The position numbers were made by a program, and so were the translations under genes. Below are positions 26,163 through 34,716 of a stretch of DNA of 64,000 bases, one piece after another. This DNA comes from B1 sp964355075 (GTDB lineage: Bacteria > Bacteroidota > Bacteroidia > UKL13-3), in contig CAYHCF010000007.1 in NCBI GenBank assembly GCA_964355075.1, forward strand, positions 1-64,000. The letters run 5' to 3'. How positions within the stretch are numbered: position 1 is the first letter of the stretch; each line of letters begins with the position of its first letter. The notes beneath the pieces are model-generated. The model saw only the letters and a list, made by a program, of their open reading frames with translations. It was not told the origin of the DNA and ran no database searches.

Positions 26163-29100
26163 TTATTTCACTCCAGACCCGGAAATTTTCTTTGGCACTA
26201 CTTCTACCCAACAACCCGCAACATGTGATTGGATACTACCATCATACATGGCTTCGCATCCGAAACCGGAGAGGTAAAATTTCCCAAGATAGGATGCATT
26301 CAGTAATACTACATAGGTCACACTTTGTTTGGCCTTTAAATCAAAATAAGAATATACCCTATCATCTCTGATATCCTGATATCGTGGTACTCCATACTTA
26401 TTATCAATGGCATTATTATCCATTCTGTTATTATGAATTTCCCAACCTGAAGGGAATATTTGCGAAAGCGCCAAATTTGAATAATCTCCTGAAAAGCCCG
26501 GATTCGAAATACTAATCTCCACTTTGAAATCTGTTCCCTGCTCGATGCTCATTGGATTCAATGGGATGTCGTGCATGGTTTTGTAAGCGATCTCCATTCC
26601 CAAATTATTCTGTGCTGTAGTTTGTCTTCCTATCTCGGGTTGCCCACGTGTTATCAATCTGGTGAATATCATTTGCCCGCTATTATTCTTTATGCTGAGT
26701 TTCCCTCCTTGTAAACCGTTAACAGGAATTTGTATTTGTGCCATGCGGTGATTTGTGCGGTAATTGGTTGTTTTCCCATTCACAGTATATTCAAATTCCA
26801 ATGTTTTGGTATCAGTGAATTTTCCGGTTAAGCTTGCAACTGCCAATAAAGAGTATGCCGTTGTTTGTGTACTCATCCACATATTACTCCCAAGGTTATT
26901 ACAAACCTGTTTCAAAAGTAAGGCGGCTTTGGCATTTTCGCCCATTATAACCAAAGTCTCAAGCATCATAGCTTCATCGCGTTCAGGAGAACCATAACTA
27001 TAATACATTTCATTAGTGAATTGTTTAATAACCATTAGTTTTTCATTTCGAATTAAACTTTGTGCAATATCTTTATTTCCTGCCAATGCATAGGCAGCGG
27101 CCAAACGCCAGCGAGATGCAGAACTTAGATTTGTTACTTCTTTTAATCGGTTCATGGCACCCAGTTCAGGTGCTTTTGCCAAGGCAAGTGTATATAAACG
27201 ATAGGCTTGTATAAATTGTGTATGGCGGTTCTGATCAGGCATCCACCCCAACGCTTTGTTACGCTGGTAGTTTTTCCAGTTAGCCAGAAAATTTATCGGT
27301 AAAGAATATCCTCTGTTTTGAGCTTCAATCATAAAATGGCCGGCATAATTACTCGCCCATTCATCGGCAGTTTGTTCTCCCTGCCAATATCCCAGACCGC
27401 CTTCAGAATTTTGAAATCCCTTTATTCTGGCGATCCCTGCTTTGATGTTTTTTTCAATCTCTTTTTTCCAACCTTCATGCAAATCCATTAATTGGTTCAG
27501 GGCAAGCTGTGGAAATACAGATGAGGTTGTTTGTTCAACACAACCATATGGATATAAGACCAGGTATCTTAAACGTTTCTCCAAATTGATCGGAGGAATA
27601 CTGGATACTTCCAATGAAGCCGTATTGGTTCCTGCCATACCCGGTAATTCATAGCGTTGATCCCAGCGTTGGTTCGCATCCATACTACCCTGATAAATAT
27701 TATTCTCATACGGATTGGGATTTTGCACATCGAGTTCTATATCATATTCTGCTCTCTCTGTACCTGATGTTGCCACTACTTTCACTTTGGCAATTCCTAA
27801 ACCTTTCTTTATGCGCAAATCAAAATCAATAATTTCATCCCCGGGTTTGCTGAATTTCATTGTCTTTTTACTTCTTCCCATCACTTCAATGAGCTCGTTT
27901 CCGGTAACCTGAACAGATACCAGTTTTACAAAATTCTCCAAAGCAAAAACATTTACCGGGAGTTTTACTACTTCGTTCGGACGTAACACACGTGGCAGAG
28001 TTGCCAGGATCATCAAAGGTTTTTTAACGGGTACGGCTTTCTCTGCAAAACCATATGCCCCCTTATAACCGGCAACCACCATCACTCTGACTGAACCCAC
28101 ATAGTCATTAATATTTATGGTATGTGACTGAGTTTTTCCTTCCTGCAAATGAAATGGCCCGATAAACTTCACAACGGGTTTAAATCGTTTGGCTTTATTA
28201 GCTCCCGATTTTCTATTGATCCCTTCATCACCACCTATACTCAGGATTCGGTTAAACTGTGTTCCGAAAGCACCCATTACATAATCATACATATCCCAAG
28301 TTTTCACACCCAAAGCCTCCCGGGCATAAAAATGACCATAAGGATCGGGCGTTTTAAAACGGGTCAAATCCAATAAACCTTCATCCACAATAGCCAAAGT
28401 ATAGGTCATTGCTTTTCCTGTTGCTTCCGAAACAGAAACCTGATTGTCTACATCCGGTCTTATTTGATTCGCCATGCTAATAACAGGTGCAAGTTTGGTT
28501 TGCGGATCTTCCACTTTTATTGGCATCATCCCATACATTCGAATGGGAAGGTCGTTAAGTATTTGTGCATGCGGTTGAACCAGGGTAATATGCGCATAAA
28601 CATTAGGCAACATGTTTTTAGTAATCGTAAAGGAATAATTGCTTTGTCCTTTTTGAGCTTCTATCCAGTGCGTTTCTATCACTTCTGAACCGGATTCCAA
28701 ACTCAGTAAAGCCCTGCCCGCCTGAGGTGTTGGAATGGTAATGGTTGCTTTTTCTCCTACCAGGTAACTCGATTTGTTTATACTAAAAGTCAACATGGCA
28801 GCTTCCATTGAATTATCTCTTTGGCCTCTGCCGGCCCATCCCGGCCAATCCATATAGAATACTTTAGCGGTGCTGTGTCCATCCTGATCCTCAACAACCA
28901 TCATATATCTGCCCCAATCCGGATAATTAACCCTGAAATTAAATTTGCCCACACCATTATTAATGGTCACTTCCTGTTGCATTAAATTAGCGTATTCTTC
29001 CCTATTCGCATAAGTACTCAGGTCTTCTTCATTGCGATTCCACCACCAACGCCAGTTGATTTTAAATAACTTTGCAGTTACCGTTCTTTGTCCTCGAACA

Positions 29101-31802
29101 TTGCTTCCGTCCGGGTTCAGACAAACCACCTGCACGGTATGACTGGTATCGGTTAATAGCATACCTCTGGCTACATCACCCTTCGGAATTTTTATTCCCA
29201 CATAGGTGGAATAGGGGTGATAAGGAATACTAAAACGATCTACACTGAAATTGCCTCCCGGTTCAAAAACCTTGGTTATAAAATTGGCAGTTAACATACC
29301 TGCGGCAGCCTCCTCCAATTTGAAATTTACATTTAAAGTGGCCTCACCATTTTCATTCAGTTTTCCCTCAAAAACAGTTTGTGATTCGCTTTTGAATTTT
29401 CGTGTTGGATTATCAAACACGTATTCTGGATAGCGCTTAAAGCTTGTTGTAGCTGGAGTTAAAGTGGCTTCCACCATGGCATTCAGGCCATCGGCAATGG
29501 CGCCGTGTAACCATTTTGATTTGAGCGTTGTACTTATATCGTCGTTTTTTTCGATGGCGGGCTTAGGAAAATTCAGTTCTATTTTTAAGCGGTTAGGCAT
29601 TACGGTTTCTATTTTAAGGTTACGTTGAAAAGTAACACCCCCCACTTTTACCTTAGCGATGTAATTTCCGGTGATCGCATCCGGATCGGTAGAAGTTCTG
29701 AAATCATAAAAACCATTTAAAGAATTCGACTGGATTACTTTTTTGTATAAAGAACCCAAAGGGTTATAAATTTCGAGACTCACCGGATGTAATTTGGGTA
29801 AAGTTTTATTTCTGTCTTCCAGTATAAAGGTAAGATACAAAGAATCGCCAGGTCGCCATACGCCGCGCTCTCCAAACAAAAGTCCTTTCAATCCTTTTTG
29901 TACTACATCACCCGAAACATCAAACTGACTTAACATTAAGGAAGAGCCATCATCCAGTTTCAGATAACCCCTTTGTTCTTTGTATTTGGCAACTACCATA
30001 AAGGGTTTTCTTTTGAATTCAATTTTTGCCATACCCTCACCATCGGTTGAACCGGAGTTAATAACCTGTTGTTGGTAATCGAGCAATTCTAGGGAAACGC
30101 CACTCATGGGTTTAGTGGTTAACAGATTTGTGATGGCAAAAATAAACTCATTGGTACTGCCGGCTTTTGCTATAATGCCCAGATCAGAAGCCATAATGTT
30201 TCTTTTCGCCCAGCGATTCTGGTTAAAGTATGAATTTTTACATGGATTATCTCTATCATTCCAGTTATATCCTTCATCATAATATTCATCGGCATAATCC
30301 CATGAACTTGCATCAGCCTGTGGGTCGCCATCCCAGTTTTCATCTGCATCCAGCTTTTGCATTTCATCTTCTTTTACGTCAGCTTCTGCGCCATCACAGC
30401 GATATAAAGAGTAAGCTTTTTTGAAAGAAATTTTTACCTGATAGATTGCTCCAGGTTCTGTTTTGATTAATTCATCGAGGTTAAGATTAAATGTATTTAT
30501 TTTCCGCAGATCGGTTAATTTATCCTGATCCAAACGAATTGTTTTCTTCAACATGGGTCTTCCAACCCTGGCCAGTTCTCGATCTCCATTAAGTGCGTTT
30601 ATCTGCAGGAACTGAGCCACATTATTTTCATATATTTTTGTTATGGTAACATCCACTGCATTCAGACTCACGGCTTCAAATGGCAGCATAATTTTATTGC
30701 TTGCAGGTAATATAACTCCTTTCCCTAAAATGGTCACAGCAGGCTGAAGGTCAGCAAAATCAAGGGTAAATACCTGAGAGCGTTTTAATTTGTAACTTAA
30801 ACTATTTTGTATTCCGGCTTCAATTGTCAATTGGCAGGTTCCACTTAAAGTTAGATTTGGGTAGCATTTCACCTGTTGTCCATCAATGGTGAATCGCATT
30901 TCGATAGCTTGTGAATTGGCTTGTGCTGCTCCTGTGTTGAAATGGATTAAGCCACTCAAATCCTGACTGGCAAGTAAGGGATCAGAAAAGTAAACTGAAA
31001 TATATTGTGATCCATCATTTATCACTTTTGCATTCATCACACTAAAATCACCAATTGCCGGTATTGATAATTTGTGTTCTCCTTTTATATCCAGATCAAG
31101 TGGAGAACCATCCCAGGAGATGATTACTTCACTGGCATTATTTTTTCGAAGTACACTGTCCACCAAATAGTGATGACTTCTTTTATCGGCAGCATGTTCC
31201 CATTTCACAGTATATTTTTTCCCATCCTGAGAAGCACTTATCAGTTGCTCAATTTTTTTTTCATCCTCGGCATCAGCGGTGGCAAGGGTTCCGCTTACAC
31301 GCTGGTATATAAATTTAGTTTTATCCAATGCTTCGAAAATGGGATAAGACACCTCGAAGGATTGTTTGATGACAGAAAATTGAAATGGAAATTCTTCCAG
31401 GTCATTAGGAACATCTAAAACATTTTCCAACAAGAAAGTTGCCTCATATTCCTGACCGGAAGGCAAGTTTTCGGATGGCTTGAACTCAATGGTAGAGGCA
31501 TCAATCCAACGGGCTTCTCCTTTGATAGAAGGATCGAAAGAAAACACATCGGCCACTTTTCCGATTTTGCTGCTATCGGCAAAATTTCCGGCCAATTGAA
31601 CGCGAATGCTCGATTCACGCGAAATACTTCCCGCGGTGTGCGCACTGATATAAGCGGCAAAAGCAGGATTAACCTTTAAGTGCTTTTTAGCAGATGATTT
31701 AGAGGTAAAAAATAGAACGGAGCCCGCTATTATTGTAGTACCAATAATAACTGCGATGGTTTTGCTGCTAAGCATTTTAACAGCAGAGGTTAATTTGTTC
31801 AT
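26163..31802 (-). CDS. giant alpha-2-macroglobulin family protein with thioester motif
   Basis: A 1879-aa envelope protein starting at ATG 31802 (the longer frame uses GTG 31829). One N-terminal hydrophobic segment (about 12-36) anchors it in the inner membrane with the bulk in the periplasm. Repeated macroglobulin-like beta domains precede MG2/ANA-type regions and a thioester domain containing YGCVEQTTS with C1421; the CxEQ cysteine and glutamine can form the internal thioester that traps proteases. Bacterial relatives (E. coli YfhM type) are thought to neutralise host or competitor proteases and often sit beside pbpC. No pbpC is in this window. An acidic Asp/Tyr-rich stretch lies near residue 500. 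Confidence 0.9.
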   Translation of the reverse strand: MNKLTSAVKMLSSKTIAVIIGTTIIAGSVLFFTSKSSAKKHLKVNPAFAAYISAHTAGSISRESSIRVQLAGNFADSSKIGKVADVFSFDPSIKGEARWIDASTIEFKPSENLPSGQEYEATFLLENVLDVPNDLEEFPFQFSVIKQSFEVSYPIFEALDKTKFIYQRVSGTLATADAEDEKKIEQLISASQDGKKYTVKWEHAADKRSHHYLVDSVLRKNNASEVIISWDGSPLDLDIKGEHKLSIPAIGDFSVMNAKVINDGSQYISVYFSDPLLASQDLSGLIHFNTGAAQANSQAIEMRFTIDGQQVKCYPNLTLSGTCQLTIEAGIQNSLSYKLKRSQVFTLDFADLQPAVTILGKGVILPASNKIMLPFEAVSLNAVDVTITKIYENNVAQFLQINALNGDRELARVGRPMLKKTIRLDQDKLTDLRKINTFNLNLDELIKTEPGAIYQVKISFKKAYSLYRCDGAEADVKEDEMQKLDADENWDGDPQADASSWDYADEYYDEGYNWNDRDNPCKNSYFNQNRWAKRNIMASDLGIIAKAGSTNEFIFAITNLLTTKPMSGVSLELLDYQQQVINSGSTDGEGMAKIEFKRKPFMVVAKYKEQRGYLKLDDGSSLMLSQFDVSGDVVQKGLKGLLFGERGVWRPGDSLYLTFILEDRNKTLPKLHPVSLEIYNPLGSLYKKVIQSNSLNGFYDFRTSTDPDAITGNYIAKVKVGGVTFQRNLKIETVMPNRLKIELNFPKPAIEKNDDISTTLKSKWLHGAIADGLNAMVEATLTPATTSFKRYPEYVFDNPTRKFKSESQTVFEGKLNENGEATLNVNFKLEEAAAGMLTANFITKVFEPGGNFSVDRFSIPYHPYSTYVGIKIPKGDVARGMLLTDTSHTVQVVCLNPDGSNVRGQRTVTAKLFKINWRWWWNRNEEDLSTYANREEYANLMQQEVTINNGVGKFNFRVNYPDWGRYMMVVEDQDGHSTAKVFYMDWPGWAGRGQRDNSMEAAMLTFSINKSSYLVGEKATITIPTPQAGRALLSLESGSEVIETHWIEAQKGQSNYSFTITKNMLPNVYAHITLVQPHAQILNDLPIRMYGMMPIKVEDPQTKLAPVISMANQIRPDVDNQVSVSEATGKAMTYTLAIVDEGLLDLTRFKTPDPYGHFYAREALGVKTWDMYDYVMGAFGTQFNRILSIGGDEGINRKSGANKAKRFKPVVKFIGPFHLQEGKTQSHTININDYVGSVRVMVVAGYKGAYGFAEKAVPVKKPLMILATLPRVLRPNEVVKLPVNVFALENFVKLVSVQVTGNELIEVMGRSKKTMKFSKPGDEIIDFDLRIKKGLGIAKVKVVATSGTERAEYDIELDVQNPNPYENNIYQGSMDANQRWDQRYELPGMAGTNTASLEVSSIPPINLEKRLRYLVLYPYGCVEQTTSSVFPQLALNQLMDLHEGWKKEIEKNIKAGIARIKGFQNSEGGLGYWQGEQTADEWASNYAGHFMIEAQNRGYSLPINFLANWKNYQRNKALGWMPDQNRHTQFIQAYRLYTLALAKAPELGAMNRLKEVTNLSSASRWRLAAAYALAGNKDIAQSLIRNEKLMVIKQFTNEMYYSYGSPERDEAMMLETLVIMGENAKAALLLKQVCNNLGSNMWMSTQTTAYSLLAVASLTGKFTDTKTLEFEYTVNGKTTNYRTNHRMAQIQIPVNGLQGGKLSIKNNSGQMIFTRLITRGQPEIGRQTTAQNNLGMEIAYKTMHDIPLNPMSIEQGTDFKVEISISNPGFSGDYSNLALSQIFPSGWEIHNNRMDNNAIDNKYGVPRYQDIRDDRVYSYFDLKAKQSVTYVVLLNASYLGKFYLSGFGCEAMYDGSIQSHVAGCWVEVVPKKISGSGVK

Positions 31803-31962
31803 GGATATTGTGTTGGCGATTAGCCGCACTAAGAAACGTATTATTTTTGATTTTCGATATCTCAGGAATCCATTTTACAAAAATATTTTTAAGAATAATC
31901 AGGACAAATTTATCCTTTTGAGATTTGATACTAGTTTCAGCGAATTATGAAGCAAAAATAAT

Positions 31963-31991
31963 AAATCCCATATTTGGGATTTTTGTTTTTT
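31963..31991. terminator. hairpin with T-run downstream of the toxin-antitoxin pair
   Basis: AAATCCCA pairs with TGGGATTT around a four-base loop (31963-31982) and is followed on the plus strand by TTGTTTTTTT. On the minus strand a weaker ATTATTTTT follows the stem, so it could terminate the toxin transcript ending at 32085. The stretch 31803-32084 is otherwise gene-free. Confidence 0.55.
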
Positions 31992-32084
31992 TGAAGATGC
32001 CGTTTTGATCGATAATAATAAATCGAACAAGGCAGGTTTTGTAAAGGTATTAGCGCTCAATAACTAAATAAAAGCTATTATGAA

Positions 32085-32350
32085 CTAGGGAAACATTCTG
32101 TAAATTTCTTTCCTATGAGCAAAACGGGTAAATTCAACTACTTCATTATCAATATACAACCCAATTCTGTAATCCCCCAATCTCAATCTATAATGAAATT
32201 TATACCCTTTCAGTTTTTTTAAATTTGGGATAATGAAATTGAAGATGCATTTTTAACCAGTAAAATAATTTCAAGCAAATCATATTTAAGTTTTTGATCT
32301 TTAATTTCCTTAATATTCTTTTCGAAAACTTTGGTAAACAATACCTTCAT
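32085..32350 (-). pseudogene. RelE/ParE-type toxin interrupted by a frameshift
   Basis: Two adjacent frames join into one RelE-like toxin: MKVLFTKVFEKNIKEIKDQ in the first and PNLKKLKGYKFHYRLRLGDY followed by RIGLYIDNEVVEFTRFAHRK in the second, ending at a TAG. The switch lies at about 32230-32243. The span is 266 bases, two more than a multiple of three, so one base has been lost or two gained. The first frame stops 44 codons in. Start (ATG 32350) overlaps the antitoxin stop as ATGA, the usual toxin-antitoxin arrangement. Family members are ribosome-dependent mRNA interferases or gyrase inhibitors; this copy is probably dead unless the indel is a sequencing error. Confidence 0.75.
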
Positions 32351-32562
32351 TTTGTGCTAAGTATTTTAATAATATCCTCCTCCGGAGTATAACCGTATTT
32401 TCGGCTTTCATCAATTTCCTGAGCCATAAATGAATCTTCGATTTCCTCGAGCTCAATTTCACTCAAAAATTCAATAATTTCTTTTTGATCCTTAAATTGT
32501 TCAAGAACCTTAATGAGGCTTTTCCCTTTTTCAGTTTCTTCGTTTATTTTAATGATTGTCAT
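32347..32562 (-). CDS. antitoxin-like small protein
   Basis: A 71-aa very acidic protein (many Glu) beginning MTIIKINEETEKGKSLIKVL and containing EIDESRKYGYTPEED. Its position directly upstream of, and overlapping by four bases, a RelE-type toxin reading frame, together with its size and charge, fit a type II antitoxin. I see no clear ribbon-helix-helix or HTH DNA-binding motif at the N-terminus, so autoregulation is uncertain. It remains intact although the toxin is frameshifted. Confidence 0.65.
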   Translation of the reverse strand: MTIIKINEETEKGKSLIKVLEQFKDQKEIIEFLSEIELEEIEDSFMAQEIDESRKYGYTPEEDIIKILSTK

Positions 32563-32588
32563 ACTTCGAAAATAATAAATTTATTAAA

Positions 32589-32750
32589 CTATTTCTTCAC
32601 TACTTTCAAATAACTCGTTTTCCCATCCATTTCACTGACAGCCAAAAAAAGTCCGGATTTTAGGTAATTTACATCAATGCTTTCATTTTTTTAAGTATTG
32701 ATTCTGCTGAATAGGAAAAGCTTGAAGTAATTAATTGTTTCTTTCCAATT
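32589..32750 (-). pseudogene. remnant of a T9SS C-terminal sorting domain
   Basis: The last frame reads SIDVNYLKSGLFLAVSEMDG then KTSYLKVVKK and a stop, which is the typical end of a T9SS sorting domain. A second frame just upstream reads GKKQLITSSFSYSAES, the strand that normally precedes it. The two are out of frame with each other and no upstream body of a gene remains; the fragment abuts the stop of the carboxylase gene. It is a decayed tail of a lost secreted protein. Confidence 0.6.
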
Positions 32751-34367
32751 TTACGTCCTGATCACCCCCGGCTTAAACTCCTTGGTTATGGGTGCATGAT
32801 TCGCGGCTTCAATACCCATGCTAATCCATTTACGTGTTTCTTCAGGGTGGATAATGGCATCAACCCAAAGTCTGGCTGCTGCATAATAGGGTGATGTTTG
32901 TCTTGTATATCTGTCGGTGATGCGTTTTAATAATTCGGCTTCATTTTCCGGTGTAATTATTTCGCCTTTTGCTTTTAAAGAGGCCTCTTCAATTTGCAAC
33001 AGAACTTTTGCCGCCTGAGCTCCTCCCATTACCGCAATGTTAGCATTGGGCCATGCCGCAATCAGTCGGGGGTCGTAAGCTTTTCCGCACATGGCATAAT
33101 TACCTGCTCCATAGCTATTTCCGGTTATGATGGTGAATTTTGGAACAACGGAATTGGCTTGCGCATTCACCATTTTTGCGCCATCTTTTATGATCCCACC
33201 ATGTTCGCTTCTTGAACCGACCATAAATCCGGTTACATCCTGCAAAAAGACCAAAGGAATTTTTTTCTGATTGCAGTTCATGATAAAGTGAGCTGCCTTC
33301 TCTGCACTATCACTATATATTACCCCACCTATCTGCATTTCGTATTCGGGTGAGCTTGGGCTCTGTTTCGATTTTTTTGCTTTCACGACCATGCGATTAT
33401 TGGCAACTATTCCAACAGCCCATCCATTAATTCTTCCATAACCGCAAATAATGGTTTTGCCATATAACTCTTTGTATTGATCAAACGAATCGGCATCAAC
33501 CAATCTGTCAATTATTTCAAGTACATCAAACGGCTTTCCTGTTTTGATTATTTCCGAAACAGTGTTCATCTCTTTTTTAGGTGCGATGGGTTCAACCCTG
33601 TTAAAGCCGGCCTTTTCATAATCACCAATTTTATCCATAATGCGTTTAATCCGGTCTAAACAAGCGGCGTCATTTGGGAATTTATAATCAGTTACCCCGG
33701 ATATTTCGCAATGTGTGGTGGCACCGCCCAAAGTTTCATTATCAACATCTTCGCCAACTGCTGCTTTTACTAAATAGCTTCCAGCCAAAAAGATAGAACC
33801 TGTTTTATCCACGATCATGGCTTCATCGCTCATAATAGGGAGATAGGCCCCGCCAGCCACACAGGAACCCATTACGGCTGCTATCTGAGTAATTCCCATG
33901 CTGCTCATCACTGCATTATTTCTAAAAATTCTTCCGAAATGTTCTTTATCAGGAAATATTTCGTCCTGCATAGGCAAATAAACCCCTGCACTATCAACCA
34001 TGTAGATGATAGGCAATTTGTTTTCCATAGAAATTTCCTGTGCCCTTAAATTCTTTTTACCAGTAATTGGAAACCACGCTCCAGCTTTTACGGTAGCATC
34101 ATTTGCTACAACTATGCATTGCCTGCCGCTCACAAAACCCATCATTACCACAACGCCACCCCCCGGACAACCGCCATGTTCGGGATACATTTCATAACCG
34201 GCCAGGGCGCCAATTTCAATACGTGGTGAATCTTTATCCAATAAATAATCAACTCGTTCGCGGGCCAGCATTTTACCTTTTTCTTTCTGCTTGGCTGCGG
34301 CCTTTTTGCCCCCGCCATCATAAATTTTTTCTAAAGTCTTATTCAACTGAGCTGACAAGTTATCCAT
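32751..34367 (-). CDS. acyl-CoA carboxylase beta (carboxyltransferase) subunit
   Basis: A 538-aa biotin-dependent carboxyltransferase subunit of the PccB/MccB type. Crotonase-like N and C domains carry ARERVDYLLD, PGGGVVVMMGFVSGRQ, MVDSAGVYLPMQDEIF, GSCVAGGAYLP and GNSYGAGNYAMCGKAYDPR. The sequence EHFGRIFRNNAVMSS resembles methylcrotonoyl-CoA carboxylase beta subunits, pointing to leucine/isovalerate degradation, but propionyl- or other acyl-CoA substrates cannot be excluded. The biotin carboxylase/BCCP alpha subunit is not adjacent and must be encoded elsewhere. It is a cytoplasmic protein. Confidence 0.9.
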   Translation of the reverse strand: MDNLSAQLNKTLEKIYDGGGKKAAAKQKEKGKMLARERVDYLLDKDSPRIEIGALAGYEMYPEHGGCPGGGVVVMMGFVSGRQCIVVANDATVKAGAWFPITGKKNLRAQEISMENKLPIIYMVDSAGVYLPMQDEIFPDKEHFGRIFRNNAVMSSMGITQIAAVMGSCVAGGAYLPIMSDEAMIVDKTGSIFLAGSYLVKAAVGEDVDNETLGGATTHCEISGVTDYKFPNDAACLDRIKRIMDKIGDYEKAGFNRVEPIAPKKEMNTVSEIIKTGKPFDVLEIIDRLVDADSFDQYKELYGKTIICGYGRINGWAVGIVANNRMVVKAKKSKQSPSSPEYEMQIGGVIYSDSAEKAAHFIMNCNQKKIPLVFLQDVTGFMVGSRSEHGGIIKDGAKMVNAQANSVVPKFTIITGNSYGAGNYAMCGKAYDPRLIAAWPNANIAVMGGAQAAKVLLQIEEASLKAKGEIITPENEAELLKRITDRYTRQTSPYYAAARLWVDAIIHPEETRKWISMGIEAANHAPITKEFKPGVIRT

Positions 34368-34481
34368 TTTTGAAAATTATTTATTAAGGAATTTATAAAA
34401 TTTTAAAAGCTCATGGCCAAGCTTTAAAGGCCAATAACAATTTCTGCAAAACTATCATTCGTAAACGAATTTCAAAGGGTG

Positions 34482-34513
34482 TTTGCAAGGTTGTGAAGAA
34501 AATCATACTTTTG
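34482..34513 (+). promoter_or_regulatory. Bacteroidota-type promoter of the SRP RNA
   Basis: TTTG at 34482-34485 and TACTTTTG at 34506-34513 are separated by 20 bases, matching the Bacteroidota sigma-70-like consensus TTTG-N19/20-TAnnTTTG. The distance from the -7 box to the first base of the RNA helix (34519) fits transcription initiation. Confidence 0.75.
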
Positions 34514-34518
34514 CGACC

Positions 34519-34613
34519 GGGTGAGCCCTGTACGACTAGCTCCCTCTAATCCCCCAGATCAGGAATGGAGCAAGGGCGTGAGGTTGTAGCGGTGCGATGC
34601 AGTAAGCTTGCCC
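34519..34613 (+). ncRNA. ffs: signal recognition particle RNA, small bacterial type
   Basis: The 95-nt RNA has end-closing complementarity between GGGTGAGC (34519-34526) and GCTTGCCC (34606-34613). The apical SRP core is read as CCAGATCAGGAATGGAGCAAGG, seen here in parts as AGATCAGG and GGAGCAAGG, the asymmetric-loop and GNAR-tetraloop region that binds Ffh. GACTAGCTCCC and GTAGCGGTGCGATG flank it as I recall from other Bacteroidota SRP RNAs. A run of nine T (34614-34622) follows as terminator. The 349-bp gap 34368-34716 holds nothing else I can identify. Confidence 0.88.
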
Positions 34614-34716
34614 TTTTTTTTTATTCTTTTTTGATCCGAATGGAAAAGAGAGGATTGATAAAAAAACAGGCATAGTGGAGGAAAATGATTTGAAAAAGAC
34701 CGGAATCGGAACTCAA

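Noticed and set aside
31995..32076. Short plus-strand coding-like tail ending GFVKVLALNN and a stop
   Set aside because: Only about 25 codons follow the hairpin, with no start and no recognisable family; it may be a remnant but cannot be supported.
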